A DNA stretch of 64,000 nucleotides from Clostridiales bacterium (GTDB lineage Bacteria; Bacillota; Clostridia; Christensenellales; Pumilibacteraceae). Under the pieces are notes generated by a model, which saw only the letters and a program-made list of their open reading frames with translations, did no database searches and had not been told where the DNA came from. Numbering within the stretch: position 1 is the first letter of the stretch; each line of letters begins with the position of its first letter. The position numbers were made by a program, and so were the translations under genes. Location of the stretch: assembly GCA_003533505.1 (NCBI GenBank), contig DQGD01000001.1:5019-69018 (forward strand), in the 5' to 3' direction. Of the stretch, positions 47,950 to 57,053 are shown in pieces.

Positions 47950-49827
47950 TTAGTTGCTTTGCTTTGCCTTTTTGAGGTCGTCGTAAGCCTTTTCGTTCTT
48001 CTCGATGACCTTGGCGGTGTTCTTGTAGTAGCCTACCTTCTTGGTCTGCCACACGGAGAACTCGTCGTTGGTCTTGGAGCTGCGCTTGGACTCGGCGATT
48101 TTCTCGTAGACGGTGCTGTTCTCGCCGTAGGAGATATAATCGTTTACGCCCACGGTCAAGCCCTCTTTGGGAATGACGCGCGACAGGTACAGAATGTGTA
48201 CTCCGTAGTCGGTGACGACGGGCTGCGAAATCGCGCCCTCGACGCCCGCGCGGTAAAGCTCGTCGGCAGCGCGGGAGAATTCTTCCATGTAGGTGGAGTC
48301 GTACTCCTCGTTCTCGCCCAGCGCGCCCTTGACCGCGTAGCCGAGTTCCTTACCGAAGATGCCTTTGTCGGTGTTGTACTTGTAGATAAGGTCGTCGAAC
48401 GTGCGGTCGGCTGCTTTGAGGTCGCCGCCGGCTTTCGTCATTTCGCGCTGAATGTCGGCGTAAATCTCGTCGATACTCAGCGGCTTGCCGTAGTTCTCGC
48501 CGTCGCGGTGCTCATAGCCGGTAACCTCTTTGCCGAGGGTGTTCTTGAATTCCGCAATCGCGGTCTTGCCGTAGGTACTGCCCTCGCCGTTCTTGTATGC
48601 GGTCAGCCTTGCGGTCTGGTCGTCGGAGAACGGAACGAGAATGTGCTTGACGAAGTAGTAGTCGCCGTTCGGGTAATAAACCATCGGGTCGACGGAGCCG
48701 CCCTTTACGTCGGTGTAGAAGCCGTCGACGTTCGCGTACTTACTCATCTGCGCGGCGAGCGTGTCGTTGTACGCGTCGAGCACTTCTTCGTCCGAAACGT
48801 CAACGCTGTCGGTGATGTGGCTTTGAAGCAGCGTGAGCTTGACGTTGTCGCGATAGTTGTCGCCGACGAGGAAATTCATTATCTTCGTGTCGCCGAGCTC
48901 GGGGTAAACGTAGGACAAGCCCTTTTCATCGGCAATTTTATTAAGGTCGTCGAGTTCGCCGAGGTAAGTCTTCTTGTCGTCGTCGGTCACTCTGTAATCG
49001 TTCTCGACGGTATCTTTCAAAAGCGTGAGGAAACGGCGCATAGCCTCGAGCTCGAGCGACTTGACGTCGTCGGAGCCGTAAAGACCGGGATAGCGCACGG
49101 TGTCGGGCGTCCACTTCGCAACCGACTGAAGGTCGAGGTTTTCGAGCGTGGCGCGGAGCTTGTAGTCGGACTTTTCGCGAGTGGCGGTTTCAAGCGCGGC
49201 AAGCGCGTCGCCGCTAAGGTCGCCTTTGGTTCTCTCCACTACTTCTGCCACGAGTTCGTCGTGAGTGTAGAAATCGTAGTTGCCGGGCTCTTCGACTTTC
49301 TTGGTGGGATAAGTCGTGCTCTTGTTGCTATCAGAGGAAGACGACGAGGACGAGGTCGACGTCGTTTCCTCGCCGTGCTCGGAAAGAATGTCGTTTCTTA
49401 TCGAAGCGAGCTGATTGTCAATCGTGGTATAGATGCCCTCGAGCACCTGATTATCCTCGTTCTGACCCCACTTGATGTTGCCGAAGTGAATCTGCGCGTC
49501 GGCTTCGTTGAGAATAAGCTCGCGCGTGACAAGGTTGTCGACGAGATAATCCACCGCGTCCTCGAGCGACTTGCCCGAAGATATGAGGTTCTGTCCGTTG
49601 CTGTTGAGCATGCTGACGAGCTCGTACTTGTAGATTTTCTTCTCTTTCGTCACGAACGGGTTGTTCCTGTTCTCTTCGCTGGAGTCGTCGGTGATGGTCA
49701 CGGAGCTGACGGTGGCGACGACCTGCTTGTAGTCGCGCTCGTTGTCGTACTTGAAAAGCGTGCAGCCGGTGAACAGCCCCAGGCACATAACGATTACCAA
49801 AAATAAACTGACTATCTTTTTACGCAT
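47950..49827 (-). CDS. PrsA/SurA-like lipoprotein foldase
   Basis: 625 residues from the ATG at 49827 (AGGAT upstream; an ATG four codons earlier is possible). Lipobox LFTGC (Cys about 22). A SurA-type N-terminal helical region with a Ser-rich insert (about 155-170), and a parvulin-like domain around 390-560: YYFVKHILVPFSDD, a long insert, then FDDLIYKYNTDKG, SRAADELYRAGVEGAISQPVVTDYGVHILYLSR. It is anchored outside the membrane and assists folding of secreted proteins. Larger than PrsA (about 290). mfd followed by such a gene is common in clostridia. Confidence 0.88.
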   Translation of the reverse strand: MRKKIVSLFLVIVMCLGLFTGCTLFKYDNERDYKQVVATVSSVTITDDSSEENRNNPFVTKEKKIYKYELVSMLNSNGQNLISSGKSLEDAVDYLVDNLVTRELILNEADAQIHFGNIKWGQNEDNQVLEGIYTTIDNQLASIRNDILSEHGEETTSTSSSSSSSDSNKSTTYPTKKVEEPGNYDFYTHDELVAEVVERTKGDLSGDALAALETATREKSDYKLRATLENLDLQSVAKWTPDTVRYPGLYGSDDVKSLELEAMRRFLTLLKDTVENDYRVTDDDKKTYLGELDDLNKIADEKGLSYVYPELGDTKIMNFLVGDNYRDNVKLTLLQSHITDSVDVSDEEVLDAYNDTLAAQMSKYANVDGFYTDVKGGSVDPMVYYPNGDYYFVKHILVPFSDDQTARLTAYKNGEGSTYGKTAIAEFKNTLGKEVTGYEHRDGENYGKPLSIDEIYADIQREMTKAGGDLKAADRTFDDLIYKYNTDKGIFGKELGYAVKGALGENEEYDSTYMEEFSRAADELYRAGVEGAISQPVVTDYGVHILYLSRVIPKEGLTVGVNDYISYGENSTVYEKIAESKRSSKTNDEFSVWQTKKVGYYKNTAKVIEKNEKAYDDLKKAKQSN

Positions 49828-49890
49828 TTTTATCCTCATCTTCGCCTCGTCGGGCGCAGTAGTTGCGCATTATACGCATACCTAACGTCT

Positions 49891-49919
49891 ATTATACTAT
49901 CGTTGAACAAAAAAATCAA
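49891..49919 (-). promoter_or_regulatory. SigA promoter of the PrsA-like gene
   Basis: Minus strand TTGATT (49914-49919), 17-base spacer, TATAAT (49891-49896). The -35 box overlaps the mfd stop codon. A second TATAAT lies at 49869-49874. Confidence 0.7.
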
Positions 49920-52900
49920 TCGTTTGAGCGGTCGATTTTGTCGCAATCCAGCAAAAATTTAAGCATTTTTGCCGCAGACGGGAAGGAAATCGCCGCCGAA
50001 GCCGCATTCAGCATGCCGCCGTGCTCCCTCGAAGCCTCGACTACCCTCGCGTCCATGTCCGCGATTTTATTGAAGCCCACGGAAGTTTCGCCGCGTTTTA
50101 ACGTCACTTTATCCGCGCCGATATTGCCGGCAAGGTTCTTTATTAAAGCCACGTCGACGAGGTTTTTCACGCTGTCGGGCACCGCGCCGTAGACGTCGCC
50201 GAGGTCGCCGAGCACCGAGTCGCGCTCTTTCATGCTGTCCACTGCCGCTATGCGCGAGTATACCCGAAGCCGCCAATCCTTATCCTTAATATAACTCTCG
50301 GGCACGAATATGCCGTAGTCGGTGACGGCGCGCACTTCTTTTCTCTCGCGGCGTTTTTCTCCGCGCATTTCGCCCACCGCCTCGCGCAGCATGCGGCAGT
50401 AAAGGTCGTAGCCCACTTTTTCCATGTGCCCGTGTTGCTCGGCGCCCAGCACGGTGCCGGCTCCGCGAATCTCGAGGTCACGCATGGCTATCCGGAATCC
50501 GCTGCCGAACTCGGTGAACTGCGTTATCGCTTCCAGCCGCTTGTACGCGTCGTCGGAGAGCGCCTTTCGTCCGTCGTAGGTGAAGAAAACGTAGGCGAGG
50601 CGGTCGCTCCTGCCCACTCTGCCGCGCAACTGATACAGTTGCGCCAGCCCCAGCCTGTCCGAATCGACCACTATCATCGTGTTCGCCCTCGCGATGTCTA
50701 TTCCGTTTTCTATAATCGTGGAGGAAACCAGCACGTCGGTTTTGCCGTCCACAAACGCTTCTACCGTGCGTTCGAGCACGTCCTCGCGCATTTGTCCGTG
50801 AGCGTAGGTAACCTTAGCGGACGGCACGAGCGACTGTATACGCGCGGCAAATCTGTCGATGTCGGACACGCGGTTATACACCACGAAAACTTGTCCGCCG
50901 CGATTGATTTCTCGGGTGATTGCGTCGACGACAAGCGCTTCGCCGTACTCGGTGACGTAGGTCTGCACGGGAATACGCGCGGACGGCGGCGTGTCCAGCA
51001 CGCTTATGTCGCGCATGCCGGTGAGCGACATGTGCAACGTTCTGGGGATAGGCGTAGCCGACAGCGTGAGCACGTTGACGCCGCGCTTGACGTCTTTTAT
51101 CTTCTCCTTGTCACCCACGCCGAAACGCTGTTCCTCGTCGAGAATCAACAGCCCGAGGTCCGCAAAGTCGATGTCCTTTGAAAGCAAACGGTGCGTTCCC
51201 ACCGCGATGTCCGCTTTGCCTGCGCGCAGCTTTTCCGCGGCGGCGGCTTGCTCGGCTTTGGTGTCGAAACGCGTAAGTCTGACCGCAGTCACGCCGAACG
51301 GCTCCATTCGCCGCTTGACCGTTTCAAAGTGCTGCTTGGCGAGTATGGTCGTCGGCGACATGAACGCCACCTGCTTGCCCTCGGAAATGACCTTGAACGC
51401 CAGCCGCAGCGCGACTTCGGTCTTGCCGTAGCCCACGTCGCCGCACAGCAGTCTGTCCATAATTTTGCCCGACTTTAAGTCGTTTAATCCGTCCTCGATT
51501 GCCGCAAGCTGGTCGTCGGTTTCGGTAAAACCGCAGCTCCCCTCGAACTCGTGAAGCAGCGTGTCGTCCGCGCTGTAGCGATAGCCCTTGCCCTCTTTTC
51601 TCTCGCCGTAAAGCTCGGCGAGGTTGACCGCGAGCTCGCGGACGGATTTTCTGACTTTTTCCTTGACTTTCGCAAAGTCCGCGCCGCCTATCTTCGACAG
51701 CTTTGGTTCCGCGCCGTCGGCGGTATAGCGCGACAGCGAGTCCATGTTTTCCACGGGGACGTACAGCTTGTCGTTCCCGGCGTAGGTCACGAGCAGATAA
51801 TCGCGGCGCACTCCGCCCACGTCCAGCTTGACAACGCCGTCGAACCTGCCCACGCCGTGCAGCTCGTGCACGACGTAATCGCCCGGTTTCGGCTGGTTGA
51901 AAACGTTGCTTTTGCCGCGCTTTATCGTCTTTTTGCGAGTTTGCAGCCTGAGATTGTCGGTGCCCACCACCACGATTTTGTAGTCGTGGAACGCCGCTCC
52001 CGACAGCGTATTTTCCTTTATTATCCTCACGCCGCCGCTGCCGTAGCCGTCCGAAACGGGAAGCCGCGCTTCGGCAAGAAAATCTTTTACGGAAGCGAGC
52101 AATCCGTCGTCGGGCGCGCACAGATACACCGTGTAGTCGCGGCTAAGCCAATTCTTTACGTCCGCCGCGAGCAGCCGAAAATCGCGATGATAGGCAGGCG
52201 TTTCGGTGGTGCGGAACGAGAAAACCGCGTTGGGTTTGAAAATTCTGTTGGCATTGTTGACGTTCTGGAACGCCAGCCTGCGCCCGTCGAATTTGAGGCT
52301 GGCGGTGTACGGAATCACGCCGCCACGGGTAAACGGCAGCGTTTCGCCGCGGCTAAGAAGCGCGGCAAAGCGGTTTTGGTGTTCTTCGGCGTGCACGTTC
52401 GCGTTGTCGACGATTTGCTTTACCTCGTCGTAGATTACGCCCGAAGCCCTGCAAAAATCGAAAAAGCCCGCAGTTTCCGTCAGCGGCAGCAGGTACCCCA
52501 GCGCGACCGATTTGTCGCCTGCGCTCACTCTCGCCGAAATCGTGCCGATAAGCTCGCGCGCTTTCGCCGCGTAATCGGGCTCGAGCCCCGTCGCCGCCGA
52601 GTACTCGTCAAGCCGCTCCAGGATTTCCCTGCACTCCTCGTCGCTCGCCATAAACTCGGTTGCAGGCGTCACGTCATAGCTGTCCGCATGCTCCTTAGAC
52701 AGCTGATTTTCCTCGTCGAAGTAGCGAATACTCTCCGCTTGCGTGTCGAAAAACTCCACGCGGACCGGGCGCTGTTCGCCCACCGACCACACGTCTAAGA
52801 TGTCGCCGCGCACGGCGAACGTGCCCGAATCGGAAATCTGCGTTTCGCGCTTGTAGCCTGCCCTCACAAGCCGCGAGGCGAGCTCGGTCAAGTCGTAATC

Positions 52901-53347
52901 CTTGCCTTTTTCTATGGTTATGCACGCCGCGGCAAACCGCTCGCGCCGCGGAAAAGGCTGCATTGCGGCTTCGACGGGGCACACGACGTACCTCGCTCTT
53001 CCCGTGGCTATCGCCGCCAGCGTTTTCAGCCGCGTCGTCACGTTCTCGCCCGACAGCGCGTCGCGATAGGACAGCGCGTCGTCACGAGCCGGCAAAAGGT
53101 ACACGCCGTCCTCGAGCCGCGACAGGCTGTCGTAAAACGCGCGCGCGAGGTAAAAATCGCCCGTGATTATCGCCGCTGCGGCGTTTTCGCCAGACTCGCG
53201 GACGTACTCGCCCGACAGCGCCGTGACGGCTGCTTTTGCAAACGAGCACAGCCCAAATGCCGAGACGGATTTTCCGTCCCGGTATGCTTCGGCTGTTTTT
53301 ACCGCGGCACCTAAGCCGCTATTAAAAATTTTCGTTACGTCAAGCAC
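49916..53347 (-). CDS. mfd: Transcription-repair coupling factor Mfd
   Basis: 1143 residues. Removes RNA polymerase stalled at DNA lesions and recruits UvrA. UvrB-like N-terminal region, CarD-like RNAP-interacting domain (GDYVVHELHGVGRFDG), then the helicase motor with GDVGYGKTEVALR (about 637), DEEQRFGV (about 737), LSATPIPRT and the RecG-like TRG region, and the C-terminal regulatory domain. Follows pth by 18 bases, the classic pth-mfd order. Confidence 0.97.
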   Translation of the reverse strand: MLDVTKIFNSGLGAAVKTAEAYRDGKSVSAFGLCSFAKAAVTALSGEYVRESGENAAAAIITGDFYLARAFYDSLSRLEDGVYLLPARDDALSYRDALSGENVTTRLKTLAAIATGRARYVVCPVEAAMQPFPRRERFAAACITIEKGKDYDLTELASRLVRAGYKRETQISDSGTFAVRGDILDVWSVGEQRPVRVEFFDTQAESIRYFDEENQLSKEHADSYDVTPATEFMASDEECREILERLDEYSAATGLEPDYAAKARELIGTISARVSAGDKSVALGYLLPLTETAGFFDFCRASGVIYDEVKQIVDNANVHAEEHQNRFAALLSRGETLPFTRGGVIPYTASLKFDGRRLAFQNVNNANRIFKPNAVFSFRTTETPAYHRDFRLLAADVKNWLSRDYTVYLCAPDDGLLASVKDFLAEARLPVSDGYGSGGVRIIKENTLSGAAFHDYKIVVVGTDNLRLQTRKKTIKRGKSNVFNQPKPGDYVVHELHGVGRFDGVVKLDVGGVRRDYLLVTYAGNDKLYVPVENMDSLSRYTADGAEPKLSKIGGADFAKVKEKVRKSVRELAVNLAELYGERKEGKGYRYSADDTLLHEFEGSCGFTETDDQLAAIEDGLNDLKSGKIMDRLLCGDVGYGKTEVALRLAFKVISEGKQVAFMSPTTILAKQHFETVKRRMEPFGVTAVRLTRFDTKAEQAAAAEKLRAGKADIAVGTHRLLSKDIDFADLGLLILDEEQRFGVGDKEKIKDVKRGVNVLTLSATPIPRTLHMSLTGMRDISVLDTPPSARIPVQTYVTEYGEALVVDAITREINRGGQVFVVYNRVSDIDRFAARIQSLVPSAKVTYAHGQMREDVLERTVEAFVDGKTDVLVSSTIIENGIDIARANTMIVVDSDRLGLAQLYQLRGRVGRSDRLAYVFFTYDGRKALSDDAYKRLEAITQFTEFGSGFRIAMRDLEIRGAGTVLGAEQHGHMEKVGYDLYCRMLREAVGEMRGEKRRERKEVRAVTDYGIFVPESYIKDKDWRLRVYSRIAAVDSMKERDSVLGDLGDVYGAVPDSVKNLVDVALIKNLAGNIGADKVTLKRGETSVGFNKIADMDARVVEASREHGGMLNAASAAISFPSAAKMLKFLLDCDKIDRSND

Positions 53348-53365
53348 TGTGAATTTCGGGTAAAG

Positions 53366-53905
53366 CTAGGCTTGATACGTGCCGTCAATCAGCCTGATTG
53401 TTTCGTCGGCGGCGAGCGAAAACGCGTCGAACAACGTCTGCCGCTCGGCTTTCGGAACGTCCGAGAGCACATAATCGGCAATGGGCACATGCTCGGGAAC
53501 GGGACCTATGCCTATTCTCACGCGCGGAAACTCCTGCGTGGCTATCTTCTCGATGATGTTGCGCATGCCGTTGTGAGTGCCGCCGCTGCCCTTGAGTCTT
53601 ACGCGCACGCTGCCCTTGGGAATGTCCACGTCGTCGAACATGACTATAAGGTCATGAGGCTCCGCCTTATACTTTGCGAGCAGCTGCTTTACCGCCACTC
53701 CCGACAGGTTCATGTAGGTGAGCGGCTTAGCTATCACCAGCTTTTCGCCGCCGCGGTAGCCCACCGCTATCAGCGAGTCGCACTCGCGCCTGTCGAATTT
53801 CAGATTAAGCTTATCGGCAAGACACTCGGCGGCAAGGAAGCCCATGTTATGAAACGTGTAGGCGTACCTGTCGCCGAAATTGCCTAAGCCAACTACTATC
53901 TTCAT
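53366..53905 (-). CDS. pth: Peptidyl-tRNA hydrolase
   Basis: 179 residues. Frees tRNA from dropped-off peptidyl-tRNA. VVGLGNFGDRYAYTFHNMGF holds the catalytic His and Asn; KPLTYMNLSG and GGTHNGMRNI follow. GLGNP has become GLGNF and TRHN is TFHN, small departures from consensus. The ATG overlaps the preceding stop codon (TAATG), so translation is coupled to the DUF1858 gene. Confidence 0.96.
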   Translation of the reverse strand: MKIVVGLGNFGDRYAYTFHNMGFLAAECLADKLNLKFDRRECDSLIAVGYRGGEKLVIAKPLTYMNLSGVAVKQLLAKYKAEPHDLIVMFDDVDIPKGSVRVRLKGSGGTHNGMRNIIEKIATQEFPRVRIGIGPVPEHVPIADYVLSDVPKAERQTLFDAFSLAADETIRLIDGTYQA

Positions 53906-54114
53906 TATTTCTTGCTTGCGTCGTTGAACTCGTTGAGGCGTTTAAGCATCTCGTCCGCGCTTACGCCGTGAGCTGCCGCAGCCTGCACTACGGTTTCGCC
54001 GCGAGCGATTGCGCAGCCTACGCAATGCATGCCGAACTCCATGAATACCGGCGCGATGTCGGGATTTATCTGAAGCACCTCGTAAATGGTCATATCCTTT
54101 GTTATCTCGTTCAT
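53905..54114 (-). CDS. DUF1858 protein
   Basis: 69 residues: ITKDMTIYEVLQINPDIAPVFMEFGMHCVGCAIARGETVVQAA is the whole signature, with the Cys pair CVGC. The family is thought to bind metal or an iron-sulfur species; role unproven. SD GGAGG and a strong promoter at 54168-54196. First gene of the pth-mfd unit. Confidence 0.93.
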   Translation of the reverse strand: MNEITKDMTIYEVLQINPDIAPVFMEFGMHCVGCAIARGETVVQAAAAHGVSADEMLKRLNEFNDASKK

Positions 54115-54167
54115 AATTACCTCCGTGCCCGTAATTTTTGCTTCGGGCTGTTTTTTATTACTGCTTA

Positions 54168-54196
54168 ATTATAGTTGTCCGCCGCCGCTTTGTCAA
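54168..54196 (-). promoter_or_regulatory. SigA promoter of DUF1858-pth-mfd
   Basis: Minus strand TTGACA (54191-54196), 17-base spacer, TATAAT (54168-54173); a full match to consensus. Confidence 0.85.
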
Positions 54197-54255
54197 CTTT
54201 TTTGCGGTTAGCACGGGCTAAATCGCCGCGATTTTACGATAACCGCGTGATTTTT

Positions 54256-54285
54256 GCGGCTCGGGCTCATAATCGGACGAGCCGC
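54256..54285. repeat. Inverted repeat upstream of the PRC-barrel gene
   Basis: Perfect 8-bp arms GCGGCTCG (54256-54263) and CGAGCCGC (54278-54285), 14 bases apart, in the divergent DUF1858 / PRC-barrel spacer. There is no T-tract, so it is more like an operator or leader hairpin than a terminator. Confidence 0.4.
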
Positions 54286-54329
54286 CGCATAATCGTATAC
54301 GGATAAATCCTTTAATTACGGGAGGAGAA

Positions 54330-55211
54330 ATGTATAAACTAAGCGATATTATAGGAAAGACGGTAATAGGCACTTTCGAGGCGAAAAACGTCGGCACGCT
54401 GATGAACGCGCTTTTCGACCGCGGACTGAATAAAATCCGCTGGTTCGAGGCGCTTTCCGACGACGAAACCGACGCCGAGCGTACCTACTTCGAGCCCTCG
54501 GCGGTGTCGGCGATGGCGGACGACGCGATTATGCTGAAAAACTGCGGCAAGCTGACTGGCAGGTTTTCGCTCGCGCCCGTGTTCGTGTCCGCGCCCGTCA
54601 ATCTTCCGGTGTACTCGCCGTTCGGCAAGGCTCTCGGCCGCGTGACCGACATCACGCTCGACGGCTTTTCAGTGACGGAAATCAACGTGGGCGAGCTCGC
54701 GTTTTCGCCCGACGCCGTGTTGTCGAGCTCGGACGACGTGATGATTGTCAACGACACGGGCGAAAAAATTCGGCTGGTGCCGCCCAAAACCAGAATCCCC
54801 GACCCCGTCGAGGCGGCAGGCATAAAGGCGGTGATTTCTTCCGCTCAGGGTTTTGCCGCCGCTCCGAAAGTTACCGCCATGCCCGAGGTTGCTCCCTCTC
54901 GGTCTGCAATCGACGGCGAGGCGGAGCCAAGTGAAGAAACCCCCGGCGGAGAAAACGCCCCCGATATTCCCGAAAAACCGATTTTGCCCGGCAAAATCCC
55001 CTACTCCAACGTTTCCGTCACGAAGTCGCCGCTCACGGGCGACGCCAAAAGAGCCGGTTATGCGTTCTTAATCGGCAAGCTCGTCACCAAGACCCTGACC
55101 GCCGACGACGGCGGCGTAGTCGTGGAGGCAGGCAGCCGTGTGACCGAGGACGACCTCAGCCGCACCGAGCAGGCAGGCAAGCTTGTCCAGCTCGCGCTGC
55201 ACACAAAATAA
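54330..55211 (+). CDS. PRC-barrel domain protein
   Basis: 293 residues. An N-terminal PRC-barrel (MYKLSDIIGKTVIGTFEAKNVGTLMNALFD start), a second PRC-like barrel about 88-152 (PVNLPVYSPFGKALGRVTDITLDGF), a Pro/Glu/Ala linker (about 185-225) and a C-terminal piece (FLIGKLVTKTLTADDGGVVVEAGSRVTEDDL) resembling an RNA polymerase beta' hook-like motif. PRC-barrels serve as small binding modules; some are sporulation genes (YlmC/YmxH). SD GGGAGGAG. Role unknown. Confidence 0.8.
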   Translation: MYKLSDIIGKTVIGTFEAKNVGTLMNALFDRGLNKIRWFEALSDDETDAERTYFEPSAVSAMADDAIMLKNCGKLTGRFSLAPVFVSAPVNLPVYSPFGKALGRVTDITLDGFSVTEINVGELAFSPDAVLSSSDDVMIVNDTGEKIRLVPPKTRIPDPVEAAGIKAVISSAQGFAAAPKVTAMPEVAPSRSAIDGEAEPSEETPGGENAPDIPEKPILPGKIPYSNVSVTKSPLTGDAKRAGYAFLIGKLVTKTLTADDGGVVVEAGSRVTEDDLSRTEQAGKLVQLALHTK

Positions 55212-55231
55212 TTAAGGTTCCGCAATAATAG

Positions 55232-55278
55232 AACGCCTCGCCTTGGGTTTAGTTCCGCTTGCGAGGCGTTTTGTTTTT
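55232..55278 (+). terminator. Terminator after the PRC-barrel gene
   Basis: Stem AACGCCTCGC (55232-55241) with GCGAGGCGTT (55261-55270), loop 19, followed by TTGTTTTT; 20 bases past the stop. Confidence 0.8.
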
Positions 55279-55307
55279 AGTTTAATTATCGGCTTGGTTG
55301 TCGCATT

Positions 55308-56588
55308 TTATTCGCGCATGTCGCCGTAGTCCGACACAAGTTTCTCCGCCGCGCGGTTTATCGTGCCGGCGCCCGTGTACAGCGCGAGGTCGCCGCTTGT
55401 GAGCACGCCAGCGACGTAGCGGTTTATTTCGTCGTAGCTTGCAAAATACCTAGCTGCGTTATGCTTTTTGATTTCGCCGAAAAGCGCGAGCACCGCGCTG
55501 TCGTCGCCCGTTTCGCGCGAGGCGAACACGGGAGCGAGCACCACCTCGTCGGCTGCCGTAAACGCCGTGGCAAATTCGCCGCTCAGGTCGCGCGTTCGGG
55601 AATATGTGTGCGGCTCGAAAATTACCAAAAGCCTGCCTTTGTGCGGCGGCACTGCGGCGAGAGCGGCGCGTATTTCCGTGGGGTGATGCGCGTAATCGGT
55701 GTAGACTTCCGCTCCGAACGCGCTTCCCACTCGCTCCATGCGGCGTTTTACGCCCGTAAAGCGATGAAGCCCTGCGGCAATTTCGCTCATCGGCTCGCCC
55801 TCGGACAGTGCGACTGCCGCGGCGGCGAGCGCGTCGAGCACGTTGTGCATACCCCTGACTCGCAGGCTTATTTTGCCGAGTTTCAGTCCCGAAGCCGCGA
55901 CGAAAAACGACGGATAGCCGTCCTCGTCAATCGTAATATCCGTCGCGCGGAAGCAGCAGCCCTCGCCGAAACCGAAGCTCGCGCGGTTACCTTTTACAGC
56001 CGCCTCCAGTTCCTCGTCGTCGCCGTTATAGAGCGTGAAACGGCAGTTCTCCGAAAACGCAGAGAACGCGGCGAGAACGTCCGCCTTGCTTTTGTAGCAG
56101 TCGGTGTGGTCGAGCTCGGCGTTGAGTATCACCCCGACGTCGGGGCGAAGCTCCAAAAAGCTTCGGCGGTACTCGCACGCCTCGGTGATAAAGAAGTCGC
56201 GCTCCTCGCGCACAGGCTTATCCTTGATTTCTCCGCCGACGTGCACCGTGGGGAATCGCCGCGACATCGCCGCCGCCAGCATGCCCGTGACCGTGGTCTT
56301 GCCGTGAGTACCCGACACCGCTATCACGCGCCCGTAACCGGAGGCTATCGCGGCAAGGTACTCCGCACGCCCGACAACGGGTATTCCCGTTCGCCGCGCT
56401 TCGGTAAGCTCGGGGTTGTCGGGCTTAACCGCAGCCGAATACACCGCAACGTCCGCGCCGCGCACGAACGCCGCGCTGTGCCCCATCGTCGCCTCGTCCG
56501 AGCCGGTGGTAACGTGTCCTTCCCTTTCCGTGAGCTCGCGCAACCTGCGCATGCTGACGCCCTCGCAACCTATAAAATGCACTCTCAT
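55308..56588 (-). CDS. murC: UDP-N-acetylmuramate--L-alanine ligase, divergent N-terminus
   Basis: 426 residues, slightly short for MurC (about 450-460). Adds the first L-Ala of the peptidoglycan stem peptide. ATP loop SGTHGKTTVTGML, VGGEI, EACEYRRSFLEL, then LDHTDCY, GMHNVLDALAA and the C-terminal DYAHHPTEIRAAL, EPHTYSRTRDL. The UDP-binding loop usually GIGGIGM is GCEGVSM here. No SD is seen before the ATG. No other mur genes are near. It is not Mpl, whose motifs differ. Confidence 0.9.
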   Translation of the reverse strand: MRVHFIGCEGVSMRRLRELTEREGHVTTGSDEATMGHSAAFVRGADVAVYSAAVKPDNPELTEARRTGIPVVGRAEYLAAIASGYGRVIAVSGTHGKTTVTGMLAAAMSRRFPTVHVGGEIKDKPVREERDFFITEACEYRRSFLELRPDVGVILNAELDHTDCYKSKADVLAAFSAFSENCRFTLYNGDDEELEAAVKGNRASFGFGEGCCFRATDITIDEDGYPSFFVAASGLKLGKISLRVRGMHNVLDALAAAAVALSEGEPMSEIAAGLHRFTGVKRRMERVGSAFGAEVYTDYAHHPTEIRAALAAVPPHKGRLLVIFEPHTYSRTRDLSGEFATAFTAADEVVLAPVFASRETGDDSAVLALFGEIKKHNAARYFASYDEINRYVAGVLTSGDLALYTGAGTINRAAEKLVSDYGDMRE

Positions 56589-56766
56589 TCTATATAAGTA
56601 TGCCGCGACTGCTCCAGGCGTGAACGCTCCGTAAAAGTGGCAAGGAGCTTAAACGGGAAAAGCGGAGCGATTTATAATTTTTCGGCTCGCGCGCCGACCG
56701 CGCACGCTTTACTGTCTTTTGCCTAGCACCAGACTCTGAAGATAATATTAAATACTCGGCACGTAA

Positions 56767-56943
56767 CGTTCAATCCGTCCAATAAGGCTGCACGTCCGTC
56801 AGAATACCTATTCGCAGTATGAAAACGAAGTGCGCGAAATACCGATTGAGCTTTTGAAGAAGCTTGCCGTGATCTACGAAACCTCGATAGACTACATTGT
56901 GGGGCTTACCGACGAGGAAGCGCCGTACCCGAAAACGAAATAA
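56767..56943 (+). pseudogene. Truncated XRE-type HTH regulator remnant
   Basis: An open frame of 58 codons with no start codon, bounded upstream by an in-frame TAA at 56764. It encodes QNTYSQYENEVREIPIELL, KKLAVIYETSIDYIVGLTDEE, the recognition helix end and last two helices of clostridial XRE repressors; the first half of the domain is missing. The 465-base gap 56589-57053 holds this, the IS-like end next to it and about 180 bases with nothing recognised. Confidence 0.7.
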
Positions 56944-57026
56944 AAAAGCGACCGATTGTCATTGTGATATGCACCCCAAAAGGTAGACACTTTAGGAGGT
57001 TCACTTCATAAGAGCGGTCGCTTTTC
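56944..57026. terminator. Terminator hairpin of the HTH remnant, interrupted
   Basis: Perfect 11-bp arms AAAAGCGACCG (56944-56954) and CGGTCGCTTTT (57016-57026) directly after the HTH stop codon, but separated by 61 bases. The intervening DNA looks like an IS3-family end. Confidence 0.55.
56965..57010 (+). mobile_element. Possible IS3-family terminal remnant
   Basis: TGCACCCCAAAAGGTAGACA (56970-56989) resembles the left end I recall for IS150-group elements (TGxACCCCAAAAAGTTAGACA), followed by an RBS-like TTTAGGAGG where orfA would begin. No transposase is present. From memory only. Confidence 0.4.
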
Positions 57027-57053
57027 TCGTGTTAGTATTGATTTTATATGGTT

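Noticed and set aside
47959..49806. A 615-codon plus-strand open frame
   Set aside because: Mirror of the PrsA-like gene; no SD or recognisable motif.
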